Below are positions 1 to 8,186 of a stretch of DNA of 64,000 bases, in pieces. The position numbers and the translations under genes are program-made. The notes beneath the pieces are model-generated. The model was not told where the DNA came from. It saw only the letters and a list, made by a program, of their open reading frames with translations, and made no database searches. The stretch lies in contig NZ_NIUB01000020.1 of NCBI RefSeq assembly GCF_002197815.1, positions 29,956-93,955 on the forward strand. The letters run 5' to 3'. How positions within the stretch are numbered: position 1 is the first letter of the stretch; each line of letters starts with the position of its first letter. This DNA is from Pseudomonas oleovorans subsp. oleovorans (GTDB lineage Bacteria > Pseudomonadota > Gammaproteobacteria > Pseudomonadales > Pseudomonadaceae).

Positions 1-82
1 CTCGGTCATCCGCCCCTTCGCCCACCACTAGCAGGGTGCTGCGCATAAGGTTGCGCTGCGCCTTGCGCACTGCTCGCTTCAT
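1..82 (-). CDS. RloB-like protein, 5' end only
   Basis: Only the first 27 codons lie in the window (ATG at 82, running off the left edge). A basic N-terminus is followed by a hydrophobic strand and a GEGADDR segment. This resembles the start of the Toprim-like RloB family, where an acidic cluster opens the metal-binding core. The ATG overlaps the TGA of the upstream ATPase gene (ATGA), so the two are translationally coupled. RloB proteins are known beside type I restriction genes, and hsdR lies upstream on the same strand. Inference: nuclease half of an ATPase/nuclease defence pair. The family call rests on a short stretch plus context. Confidence 0.5.
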   Translation of the reverse strand, partial: MKRAVRKAQRNLMRSTLLVVGEGADDR

Positions 83-1266
83 AGATCCGGCACTCCACCG
101 AGGGCGCCCGCCATGTACTTGGCATAGAGGTTGTCGTCGGCTCGCAGGCCCTGAACTTCATCCAGGCGCCAGGCTTCGGAGCACTGGTCACGCTTCTCGC
201 AGAGGTAGACCTGATGCTTTTGCAGATGGTTGAGCAACTCCGGTGTGTGACAGGTGAAGATCAATTGGGCTTGATGCGGATTGCTGTGTTCGAAACGGAA
301 CCAGTCGAGCATGCGTGGCATCAGGTGCGGGTGCAGGTCGTTGTCGATTTCATCGATAACGGCGATACCGCCAAACTCCAGAGCGTGCAGGACTTTTCCC
401 AGCAGCACGAAAGCGGACTGCGTGCCGCTGGACTCGTCGAAGAAGTTCAGCTCGAACTCGTGGCCAGCGTTGTTGCGGTGCAGTCCGAAGGCTTCGTGTA
501 GCGTACTGGCGCTGCCATCTTCACGGGTAATTACGCGCTGGCGAATGGCAATGTCGCTCAGGCCAAGGTCAAACTCGCGCATGGCTTCCACCATCCGCAC
601 CTTGAGCTGGGGTACCTGCTCATAATCCCTCGCTGCGACAAACACCTCGCCATGCTGGAAGTGGCGCCGGCCCATGGCGTTGACGTTGCTGGTCACCCGC
701 TCGAAATACTCGATGAAAGGTTGCGCTTCGCGAATGTCGTAGCTGTGGGCGGCGGCCAGCAGTGACGCATTGGCACGAATGCTTTCGGCCTGGGCCTTGG
801 GGAAGGGAAAGCCTTTTTGCTTGAAGCTGAAGCCTTCGCCATGACGCTCGCGGCGGAACAGGTAACTGAACTGGCTGCTGGTTCGTTGCAGCAGAACTTC
901 TCGGATCACCAGCCCAGACTGAAGGGCGAGCTGGTAGCGATGTTCGACGCCGGCCAGCAGGAAGTCGATTTCTATGAGCGTCTCTTCAGAGGCGTGCAGG
1001 CGATGGGGGCGGTAAAAAATCGCGCTATCCGGGTCATTTTCCAGAAACGAATCACAGATGAACCAACTGAGAAACGCCAGTGGCTTGATGAGCTGTGTCT
1101 TGCCTGAACCATTGGCCCCAACCACCGCTATGACTTTGTTCAGCCTGCTGCCATCAGCCAGGTCGATATCGAAGCCGGAGGGGGTGGGTTTCTTGCCGAG
1201 GGTGAAGTCGACTTCGGTTTCGCCAGCAAAGCTGTAGAAGTTCGAGATACGCATGGACTTAATCAT
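79..1266 (-). CDS. AAA/ABC-type ATPase (RloB/OLD partner-like)
   Basis: A 395-residue soluble ATPase of the AAA_15/AAA_21 group. Visible features are an N-terminal RISNFYSF strand, Walker A GANGSGKT near residue 50, a signature-like SSGTQSAF stretch near 280, Walker B VIDEIDNDLHP near 305 and a late FTCHTPELL histidine switch. Such ATPases drive effector nucleases in OLD, PARIS and RloB-associated systems. The stop overlaps the start of the RloB-like gene by 4 nt. About 250 bp separate it from the upstream gene, so it may have its own promoter. Start: first ATG, with a GAAG a few bases upstream; an in-frame ATG at 1254 is possible. Defence function is inferred from the family and the hsdR neighbourhood. 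Confidence 0.75.
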   Translation of the reverse strand: MIKSMRISNFYSFAGETEVDFTLGKKPTPSGFDIDLADGSRLNKVIAVVGANGSGKTQLIKPLAFLSWFICDSFLENDPDSAIFYRPHRLHASEETLIEIDFLLAGVEHRYQLALQSGLVIREVLLQRTSSQFSYLFRRERHGEGFSFKQKGFPFPKAQAESIRANASLLAAAHSYDIREAQPFIEYFERVTSNVNAMGRRHFQHGEVFVAARDYEQVPQLKVRMVEAMREFDLGLSDIAIRQRVITREDGSASTLHEAFGLHRNNAGHEFELNFFDESSGTQSAFVLLGKVLHALEFGGIAVIDEIDNDLHPHLMPRMLDWFRFEHSNPHQAQLIFTCHTPELLNHLQKHQVYLCEKRDQCSEAWRLDEVQGLRADDNLYAKYMAGALGGVPDL

Positions 1267-1515
1267 ATTCTTCAGCTTCTAACGAAATTTTGTTGATTCT
1301 TGGCTTTAATTGATTATTTGGCAAGCGTAAAAGTAGAGAGGCCTTAGCGTGTCGATGCGGGCGGGTTGCGCTTAGTGCTCCCGCAGCGGGGATAGCTGAG
1401 CGGCTGGGGTCTGGGTGGGGACATCGACAGGCCGCATAGCTGTGAGCCGATTAGCAGGTTTATTCGGCTCATTGGGTGAGCCAATTGTGTGGGCTAACCG
1501 GCTCTGCGTTTCGTT

Positions 1516-2175
1516 TCAGCAGCCGGGTACCCGCAGTTGCTGGCCGACAGTGACGGCCGTGACCTGAACCGCGTTGAGGGCTTGCCGGGCAACGGGGTCG
1601 AACTGGCGGTTGCAGTTGAACTGACCATCCATAACCCAGTCCTCGCCCATGGTCTTGATCATCTGGTTACGCCAGATATCGGCGGCCTCAATGGCAGCGT
1701 CCTCAACCTGCACGGCTTCCAGCAGCACTTCCATAAAATCGACAGCGCGCGGGCCTTCCCAGTGGCCGTAAACGGATGGGTCATATGAGTTGCCGCAACC
1801 GCTCAGGCAATCTGCGTGGTAGCTCAAGCCGCCGCCGGAGGCTTGTTCGAACGCACCGAAGGTCAGGGGTTGGCCAGGGGTCGGTGCGTAATCGCCAACG
1901 AATTGAGTCAGGTCGGCTTGGCACTGGGGGGTTAGTTCCAGGCGCAGTGTATTGACGGTGCCTTCAGTAATGGTGGCGGTGATGTTGCAGCCCTGAACGC
2001 GGAACTTGTGCTCGTCGCCAAAGGACTCGCGAGGGATGCCCGCAATGGACTCGAAGTAGCGCTGGTTGGTGCCGAGCATTTCACCGTTGAATACTTCGGC
2101 CACGGTGCTTGCTTGGGCCAGGGAGCAGGCGCCGAGCAGCACGCTGCCAATTAGGGTTTGGGGGAGCTTTTGCAT
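1516..2175 (-). CDS. exported protein of unknown function
   Basis: 219 residues. A signal peptide is clear: basic MQKLPQ, a hydrophobic core, then a signal-peptidase I site after AQA near residue 22. The mature protein has six cysteines in scattered positions (GCN, QCQ, DCLSGC, NCN, PGC at the C-terminus), suggesting disulphides in the periplasm. I recognise no catalytic motif or family. It sits 21 bp after hsdR on the same strand, an unexpected place for an exported protein between a restriction subunit and a defence ATPase. It may be a passenger or an accessory immunity/sensor protein; nothing in the sequence decides this. A GAGCCGA...TCGGCTC inverted repeat lies about 50 bp downstream (1442-1468). 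Confidence 0.65.
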   Translation of the reverse strand: MQKLPQTLIGSVLLGACSLAQASTVAEVFNGEMLGTNQRYFESIAGIPRESFGDEHKFRVQGCNITATITEGTVNTLRLELTPQCQADLTQFVGDYAPTPGQPLTFGAFEQASGGGLSYHADCLSGCGNSYDPSVYGHWEGPRAVDFMEVLLEAVQVEDAAIEAADIWRNQMIKTMGEDWVMDGQFNCNRQFDPVARQALNAVQVTAVTVGQQLRVPGC

Positions 2176-2196
2176 GGGGACTTCCTTGCCGTTGGG

Positions 2197-5100
2197 TTAG
2201 CTGGCCTGGGGCCAGAGATGTTGGTTGAGCGTGTCCAGTACTGTATCCAGGTTGCCGCCCAGGTTGCGATCCAGCGCCTTGAGGCCGCCATCGTTACGGA
2301 AGGCATCGTTGACCTGCTGCGGGTCGATGACCACCTCATGCACCAGTTGCTTGGCCAGACGATCCAGCCATTTGCGTTGCACGGGCGTCCAGGGCTGCAG
2401 GCTGTATATGGTCTGCATGGCCTGGGCCACCCGCTGGTCGAAGGGCAATAGGGCCTCGCCGATGGCGGCCTGGCGGATATAGCCGATGATGCTGGCGGCG
2501 ATTTCCTGGTTGGTCTGATTGCGCCAGGCGCTTTTCAGGCTGGCTTCGCTGAAACCATGCTGGTCGAGCAGCAGGCGGACTTCGCGCAGTTGCTCGCGGG
2601 TCAGGTCGCGGGGGCGGTTGACCACCACGCCAAGGGCGGCGGACTGGTTGAGCTGGGTGCGAATAAAGTCGTTGAAGCTTTCCAGGTAGTCGGCCGGCTT
2701 CTGGTTTTGTCCGTAGTTCTGTTCGCGCACCAACAGTTCGTCGCTGTGGGTGGAAATAACCGGGTAGTTCTCCGAGCCGAGCAGGGCGCTGACGGCGGCC
2801 AGTTGGTTTAGCAGCTGGCTGTGCTGGCGGACGAAGTTGGCCGCTTGTTGCGGGCCAAGGTTGTGCAGGTGTTTATGTAACTGGGCCGGCTCAACGCCCC
2901 ACGCTTCTTGCAGCTCATCGAGCTTTTCCTTCAGCGTGGGTTTGTCCTCGGCCTTGTGCTGGGCCTTGCGCAGGATGCGCATGACGCGCTGGCTCAGTTG
3001 GTCGAGCACGTCATGGGCGTGGCTGCTGTCGTCCTGGCTGCCGGGCGCGTCATGGCTGGCGCCGCTGGTGAGCTCGCTGACCAGTTGCTCCAGGCTGATG
3101 TTGGGGTTCTTCACCAGAGGCTTCATGGTGTCGACCGCTTCCAGGCTGGCGTAAAGATCGACGGGGTCGTAGATGCGGAATACGGTTTTGCCGATGTCGT
3201 CGCAGCGGCGCGTGGCACGGCCTTTCATCTGCTCATAGAGGATGCGCGAACGTACGCGACGCATGAACACCAGGTTGCAGATTTTCGGCACGTCGATACC
3301 GGTGGTGAGCAGGTCGACGGTGATGGCGATATTGGGGTTGGGCTCGTTCTTGTAGCGGCGAATAAGCTGCTCAACCTTGTCGCTTTGCCCGGTGATGATG
3401 CGCACGGCCGCTTCGTTGTATTGCTCGCCGTAGGCCTCTTTGAAGGCATCGTCGAGCAGGTTTTTGACCCGTTCGGCGTGGGCCTGGTTGACGCAGAAGA
3501 TCATGGTCTTCTCTTCGCCAAAGGGGTCCAGCTCCTTGGCCAGTTCAGCACAGATGACCTTGTCGAAGGCTGGGGTGATCACGCGGCGGTTGAACGACTC
3601 GATGTTGAAGCTGAGTTCATCTTCCAGCTCGGCTACGTCGACTTCGCCGGTTTGGGTGTTGATAACGCTGACCGACTCGCCTTTCTCGAAGCGGATGCCG
3701 TGCTTGCTGAGCTGGGTTTCGTAGCGGATCGGTGGTTCGTGATCTACCAGCCAATCGTCGGCCACGGCCTCGCGGTAGCTGTAGGTGTACACCGGTTTAC
3801 CGAATATCTCACTGGTGTGCTTGGCCGGGGTGGCGGTGAGGCCGATACGGCAGGCGTCGAAGTGGTCGAGCACGCGGCGGTATTGCGAGAGGTACTGGCT
3901 GTGATCACGCACGGCCAGTTCGCCTTCGGTCATTTCCTGGTCGAGGGTATAACCCCGGTGGGCTTCGTCGACGATGATGCAGTCGAACTCGCCCACGGGC
4001 GGCGGGTTATCCGAGCGGAAGATGCGGCTGACCATGGCTTGCACGGTGGCGACCTGGATGCGCGTTTCTGCCTCGGCGGCCATATCGCCCAGCTCTTTGA
4101 TGTCGTAGATCTGCGCCAGGGTGTGGTTCTGCTCAAGCGTGGTGTCGTTGAACGCGTCGATGGCCTGCTGGCCGAGGGCGCTGCGGTCAACCAGAAAGAG
4201 GATGCGCTTGAAGCGTTCGGCCTTCAGAAAACGGTACATCAGGCCAATGATGGTGCGGGTTTTCCCGGTACCGGTGGCCATGGCCAGCAGGCAGTCACGC
4301 TGATTGTTGGCCAGGGCCTGCTCCACGGCCTGGATGGCTTTTTCCTGGTAGTCGCGCAGCTTGAGGTAGGCGAAGCCTTCGGCCTTGAGCTTGGCCTCGG
4401 CGTCTGCCTGGCTGCGTTTGAGCAGGTCGAGCAGGTCATTCGGGGTGTGGAAATCAGGCAGCGGCCTGCGCGTGTTGGCCGGGCTACGTAGGTCACGGAA
4501 CCAGGTACCGGACTGTTCGGCGAGCTGCTTGATAAAGGGGCGGCCGTTGCAGGCGAAGGCAAAGGGCACGCGGAAGTGGCCACCCTGGCCATCGTTCCAG
4601 GGTTGCGTTTGACCCGCTAGCAGCCAGGGCTGCTGATGCTCTGTCGCCAAGTTGAACTCACGGGCATAGCGCTCGGCCTGGGGAATACGGTCGGCGATAT
4701 TGATGCGTTTACGCTTGGCTTCAACGATGGCGATTGGCGTAAGACCGGCGAACAGTACGTAGTCGGCGCAGGCTTTGGGGCTGCTGGTGGGCCACTCGGC
4801 GATGGCCTTGTTCTTGCCCCTCTCCGGACGTGCACCCTTGCCGTAGGTGAGGTCGAGGGAGTCGGCCTCCCAGCCGGCGTCGATCAACTGCTGGTCGATC
4901 AAGATGCGAGTCAGGTCTTCGGATAGGTCGAAGCTGCTGCTGGCCTGCTGAGTCAGCTTGGCGACCTGTTGGCTGGCTTGTGGCTGGGCTGCCAATTGCT
5001 GCTGCAGAGCTTTGAGGCTTTGCTCGTGCTCACTGCGCAGCTTTTGCAATGCGGCTTCGTGTTCGGCGGCTAGCTGCTTATGGCTGCGTGATTCGGCATC

Positions 5101-5673
5101 CATCTGCTCGGCAAGCACGGCGTATTCTTCGGCTTCCTGCTTGAGCAGGTCAGCCAACTTCTGGTTGCTCTCCAGTTGCTGGCTGGACTCGCTGAGCTGC
5201 GTCTTGAGCTGTTCGATCTGACTTTGCAGATCGCGCAGCGGAGCGCTGGGATCTTCGGGGGTGACGAAGGGGCCAGGTTTGAACGCATGAGCATTCTTGC
5301 CGAACGACTGGTGATACCAGATGGCCAGAGCACGGGCGACCTTCAGCCCATCCATGGCCTCACGGTGCTGGGTGCGGAACTCGTGGGTGGCCTTGTTGCC
5401 CTCGACGCGCAGGGTATGGAACAGGCTACGGATGTTCTGATCCAACTGGATCTCGCGGCTGAGCTTGTAGAGCAGGTCGGACTGCGTGGTGGTGGCATCG
5501 AACTCGATGCCGGCGCGGCTGGCCAAATCCTGGGCCAAGGCTTCGCCGAGTTGACGCAACTTGATCAGGGTGGTGTTGGGATCGCTGGCGAAGACCTGCT
5601 CGGCTGTGCTCGCAAGCTGCAGGAATACAGGATCGTGCTCCTGGAGAAAGGCGAAATTACTGCTGGCTGCCAT
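2197..5673 (-). CDS. hsdR: type I restriction enzyme R subunit (EcoEI-like)
   Basis: 1158 residues from the ATG at 5673 (MAASSNF); the open frame extends upstream to 5817 but without family-like sequence. Order: an N-terminal DUF4145-like helical region, a long coiled coil (about 150-245), a PD-(D/E)xK nuclease segment with PIAIVEAK (about 300-320), helicase motor with Walker A ATGTGKT (about 460), DEAH as VDEAHRGY, motif III LTATPA, motif VI region QMKGRATRR, and a C-terminal EcoEI_R_C-like helical domain. Translocates DNA and cuts it after HsdM/HsdS recognition. No hsdM or hsdS lies in the window; they may lie to the left, beyond the ATPase/RloB pair. Length fits the EcoEI family. Confidence 0.93.
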   Translation of the reverse strand: MAASSNFAFLQEHDPVFLQLASTAEQVFASDPNTTLIKLRQLGEALAQDLASRAGIEFDATTTQSDLLYKLSREIQLDQNIRSLFHTLRVEGNKATHEFRTQHREAMDGLKVARALAIWYHQSFGKNAHAFKPGPFVTPEDPSAPLRDLQSQIEQLKTQLSESSQQLESNQKLADLLKQEAEEYAVLAEQMDAESRSHKQLAAEHEAALQKLRSEHEQSLKALQQQLAAQPQASQQVAKLTQQASSSFDLSEDLTRILIDQQLIDAGWEADSLDLTYGKGARPERGKNKAIAEWPTSSPKACADYVLFAGLTPIAIVEAKRKRINIADRIPQAERYAREFNLATEHQQPWLLAGQTQPWNDGQGGHFRVPFAFACNGRPFIKQLAEQSGTWFRDLRSPANTRRPLPDFHTPNDLLDLLKRSQADAEAKLKAEGFAYLKLRDYQEKAIQAVEQALANNQRDCLLAMATGTGKTRTIIGLMYRFLKAERFKRILFLVDRSALGQQAIDAFNDTTLEQNHTLAQIYDIKELGDMAAEAETRIQVATVQAMVSRIFRSDNPPPVGEFDCIIVDEAHRGYTLDQEMTEGELAVRDHSQYLSQYRRVLDHFDACRIGLTATPAKHTSEIFGKPVYTYSYREAVADDWLVDHEPPIRYETQLSKHGIRFEKGESVSVINTQTGEVDVAELEDELSFNIESFNRRVITPAFDKVICAELAKELDPFGEEKTMIFCVNQAHAERVKNLLDDAFKEAYGEQYNEAAVRIITGQSDKVEQLIRRYKNEPNPNIAITVDLLTTGIDVPKICNLVFMRRVRSRILYEQMKGRATRRCDDIGKTVFRIYDPVDLYASLEAVDTMKPLVKNPNISLEQLVSELTSGASHDAPGSQDDSSHAHDVLDQLSQRVMRILRKAQHKAEDKPTLKEKLDELQEAWGVEPAQLHKHLHNLGPQQAANFVRQHSQLLNQLAAVSALLGSENYPVISTHSDELLVREQNYGQNQKPADYLESFNDFIRTQLNQSAALGVVVNRPRDLTREQLREVRLLLDQHGFSEASLKSAWRNQTNQEIAASIIGYIRQAAIGEALLPFDQRVAQAMQTIYSLQPWTPVQRKWLDRLAKQLVHEVVIDPQQVNDAFRNDGGLKALDRNLGGNLDTVLDTLNQHLWPQAS

Positions 5674-5837
5674 GGTCGATCCTTCGGTTACGTTCCACTC
5701 ATTACGCCAAACGGGCTCTATTACGCGTAAGTGGCTGCAGCTTAACGAAGGTGAGCCGAGTTTGGCCATGGCACTGAGTTGCTCAGTATTCAGCTTTGCC
5801 CGTGCGCGGCAGGCCACGGGCCTTCCTCAGCCGCGTT

Positions 5838-6176
5838 TCACTTTGCGCTCCATGCCTCATAGCCCTGACGCGCAATTTCCTTCTGCGCTAGGTCGTTTTT
5901 AGCGCCGCCCAGTTGTCGCAAGGTCAGCAACATTTCCAGCAGTACGCTATCCATGCCTTGCAGGCCGTTACTGCCTTGGGGCTCTCCAGGTGCCAGATCT
6001 GTCATCCGCTCGACTGCTCGCCTGAGCATCTGCAGCTCATCCATGACGGCATCTTCGCGTTCCAGCCGGTTGCGTAGGTAGGTGCTCAGCGGTAGCTCTG
6101 CTGCCATCGCCTGGGCCTCGTACAGCTCTCGTTTTTCCACCGTCAGGCGGAGTGGTATTGCGTCCGCTAGTCTCAT
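5838..6176 (-). CDS. MobC-like relaxosome accessory protein
   Basis: 112 residues from ATG 6176, preceded by GGAGAG; the frame stays open to 6299 but the extra N-terminus looks random. The N-terminal third (IPLRLTVEKRELYEAQA...LSTYLRNRLE) has the strand-helix-helix pattern of ribbon-helix-helix MobC/NikA proteins. The C-terminal block, a leucine-rich helix ending RQGYEAW, matches the usual MobC tail (LGLEVW-type). MobC proteins bind oriT and help the relaxase. No relaxase is next to it in this window; hsdR follows instead. Inference: element A is or was mobilisable, with its relaxase lost or elsewhere. A plain RHH regulator is the alternative. Confidence 0.55.
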   Translation of the reverse strand: MRLADAIPLRLTVEKRELYEAQAMAAELPLSTYLRNRLEREDAVMDELQMLRRAVERMTDLAPGEPQGSNGLQGMDSVLLEMLLTLRQLGGAKNDLAQKEIARQGYEAWSAK

Positions 6177-6199
6177 ATCTCTCCGTAGTCGCCTCCGTT

Positions 6200-6262
6200 T
6201 ACAGCTGCCCCCTTGTAGAATGGGGGTTCCAGCTTGGTGTGTAGTCGCCTCGCAATACAGCT
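6200..6262. other. candidate oriT upstream of mobC-like gene
   Basis: Non-coding DNA just upstream of the MobC-like gene. It contains nested inverted repeats: GCTG-CCCCC, a 9-nt spacer TTGTAGAAT, then GGGGG-TTCCAGC. MobC genes commonly lie next to the oriT they bind, and nic sites often lie beside such a repeat. Position and structure are seen; the oriT role is inference. Confidence 0.35.
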
Positions 6263-6448
6263 TAAATGGCCTATTTTTAGAAAAATCTAATAAAATCAAT
6301 GCCTTGGGTGCGCCTGCAAGGTGCGTATGGTGTATAGCAAAAAAGCTGTGTTTTAAGGGCAGCCAACATCCCCAAAATACCTCGTTTTTTAAGGGGAACT
6401 GCTATCAAGAGGGTCTGTGTAATCCCCAACGGCTTGTCCGTTGGCAGA

Positions 6449-6720
6449 GGTAGCTCAAAAGTAGCAATCAGGTAGCAGCTAAATAGCAGTTAAGTAGCAG
6501 TTAGATAGCAAGAAAGAAGCAGATCACGCATTTATCAGGCAGGGATGATGCAAAAATCATCCAGGAATGATGCAGAAATCACTCAACTTTGATGCAAAGC
6601 ACTCCGGTCGAAGATGAATGCATTCTGAAGACAGAAAGACAACAGTTAGAGAACACTTAGAAGACAGAAAAGCAACAGTAGGCAACTGAAAGACAACTGG
6701 GAGACAACAAGAAAGCAACA
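6449..6720. repeat. iteron array, 11-bp helical phasing (candidate replication origin)
   Basis: About 270 bp of short direct repeats in three blocks. Block 1: TAGC/AAGC cores at 6451, 6462, 6473, 6484, 6495, 6506 and 6517, exactly 11 bp apart. Block 2: GATG(aa)TGCA-type cores at 6547, 6569, 6591 and 6613, exactly 22 bp apart. Block 3: CAAC-like cores at 6640, 6651, 6662, 6673, 6683, 6694, 6705 and 6716, nearly all 11 bp apart. One repeat per helical turn places all sites on one DNA face, as in iteron origins. The array directly follows the replication-protein gene. No coding gene is seen between 6177 and 6746. Confidence 0.7.
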
Positions 6721-6746
6721 GTCTGGTGCTGCGTTGAATACAAAGC

Positions 6747-7580
6747 CTACCTCCTGCCGCTAACTACCATCGCCTTAAGCTGGCTTCTTGCGAGAGTGGC
6801 TGCTGTTTTTGCTCCTTGGGTAGTCGGGACAAAGTCGCCGCTACGATGGCGCTGTAGGAGCCCATGAAAATACTGAATGGGCGACTGCGTTATGTGACCA
6901 GGACGCGCCATCGCTTTGGACAGCTCGGCCAGCAGAAATCTTGCTTCCTGATCCGGTGTGTTACGTAGCAAAACGTTAATTTGCTCCCGCTCGCCTGTGG
7001 ATAACTGCCCAAGTGGCTCGGGCTCCGGTGTAGTAGGGTTAGAGTTATAGTTACTGTTAGTGTTAACCCGCCCCCTATCGATAGGGTATGGATAGGGTAT
7101 CGATACCCTATCTGTGGAGCCTTCATCTGCTGCCGATGAAGGGCTAAAAGCGTTGGAGACGAGCCCTCGGAGCTCTCCGTTCTCGGGGAGCCGTTGGATC
7201 AAGTCATCGGTGTAAAGCGTGCGCCATTGCTCGGGTAGCTCCCGAATCTGGTTGAATGTCTTCTGCCGAAGCGTTGGTCCTAGGGCCATGCGCGGGGAGT
7301 TGTGATCCCACCAGATGTGAACCCACACGTAGCTCTGCTCTGGCTCGTATTCGATGAAGCCCGCATCTTGTAGCCGGCGCAAAATCGGCATGAACTGGGA
7401 TTCGGTATCCCAGCCCATTTCAGACGCAGCAATGCGCGGAACAATCTGGTAAGCGCCAATGATGTTGCTGAATGGGCAGGTCAGCAGATAGGTGAGCGTC
7501 GACCTGTCTTCCTGAGTCCTGCCAGCCATTTTGGGCGACCGCCAGAATGCAGAATCATTGATAGTGCGTTGCCTGCTCAT
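6747..7580 (-). CDS. phage/ICE-type replication initiation protein
   Basis: 277 residues, soluble. The N-terminal 110 residues look like a winged-helix domain of phage O-type replication proteins (TLTYLLTCPFSN...YQIVPRIAASEMGW..., then a FIEYEP wing and HIWWDHNSPRM). A low-complexity N/P/S-rich linker (about 150-185) follows, then a C-terminal helical domain. This organisation is common in replication proteins of Pseudomonas prophages and islands. Its start overlaps the stop of the upstream HTH gene by 4 nt (ATGA), and its 3' end abuts the iteron array. Inference: binds the iterons to start replication of element A after excision. A transcription regulator is the alternative. Confidence 0.6.
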   Translation of the reverse strand: MSRQRTINDSAFWRSPKMAGRTQEDRSTLTYLLTCPFSNIIGAYQIVPRIAASEMGWDTESQFMPILRRLQDAGFIEYEPEQSYVWVHIWWDHNSPRMALGPTLRQKTFNQIRELPEQWRTLYTDDLIQRLPENGELRGLVSNAFSPSSAADEGSTDRVSIPYPYPIDRGRVNTNSNYNSNPTTPEPEPLGQLSTGEREQINVLLRNTPDQEARFLLAELSKAMARPGHITQSPIQYFHGLLQRHRSGDFVPTTQGAKTAATLARSQLKAMVVSGRR

Positions 7581-7801
7581 GCGCTGGCCTCATCAATCAA
7601 CCGCGCAATGCCTTGAGTTTTGAAGTAAACACGGCGCCCGATTTTAAGCCGGGTATCCCGCAGTTTTTGGGCGAGCTCAGAGTTGCCAGATAGAGTTATG
7701 CGTAATCCATCTTTGCTTCGATGAAGAATATCTGCGACTTGTTCAATTGAAAGTAGAGGTGACCCTTGAAATTTATCAAGTAGTAGTTGTTCAGTGCTCA
7801 A
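7577..7801 (-). CDS. small helix-turn-helix protein (AlpA/excisionase-like)
   Basis: 74 residues. LLSIEQVADILHRSKDGLRITL and the later KIGRRVYFKTQGIARLIDE form the winged-HTH_17 pattern of AlpA/Xis-type proteins, which act as recombination directionality factors or regulators. It is the first gene after the integrase on this strand and overlaps the replication gene (ATGA). Likely couples excision and replication of element A; the specific role is inferred from position. Confidence 0.65.
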   Translation of the reverse strand: MSTEQLLLDKFQGSPLLSIEQVADILHRSKDGLRITLSGNSELAQKLRDTRLKIGRRVYFKTQGIARLIDEASA

Positions 7802-8186
7802 TTTATATTCTCCTGAAGCATTGTTTAGAATAATTTCGTTATCTAACGATTATGTTCGCTAGATGAAGATGGCTTCAGGTTACTTTGCGCTTTTAGATTT
7901 GGTCAAATCAGAAAAGTCAAATAGTATTTACAAGCGTTGACAAAAAGTGTTGTGTTTTTGCGCTTCTCTGTTTAAGTAGTTTTACTAAATTATTGTTTTT
8001 ATTAATTTTTGTTGTTTTTTGCTTTTTACATATCGTTACGATTTAATTTTTTATTTTCTGCTTTTGGTCGCCTCGCAGTGGGGCTTTGAGGCTAAAGCGT
8101 GGTTGTGCACTAGATCGGCCTCCATTTTTTGCGTGGACTTGTCTGCGCAAAAATGGAGGAATGTCTTTGCTTGGGCCTCATGCAGC
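7802..8186. other. AT-rich intergenic region with promoter and long inverted repeat
   Basis: 385 bp with no convincing gene. The first 250 bp are strongly AT-rich, unlike the surrounding DNA, and hold a good -35-like TTGACA near 7938. An inverted repeat (arms CCTCCATTTTTTGCG 8119-8133 and CGCAAAAATGGAGG 8146-8159, one mismatch) lies 30 bp after the integrase stop. It could end integrase transcription or be a protein-binding site. An 85-residue open frame across 8019-8276 overlaps the integrase and looks random. Confidence 0.5.

Noticed and set aside
2908..4491. A 527-codon open frame on the plus strand
   Set aside because: It is exactly antisense to hsdR, made of Val/Gly/Asp/His-rich sequence typical of the complement of high-GC coding DNA, and shows no family motif.
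6449..6720. Could the repeat array be a CRISPR?
   Set aside because: Repeats are 5-8 bp with 11- or 22-bp period and no spacers; no cas genes nearby. Better read as iterons.
1..8000. A third copy of the tRNA 3' half marking the left end of element A
   Set aside because: I found none in the window; the left end, if present, is outside.
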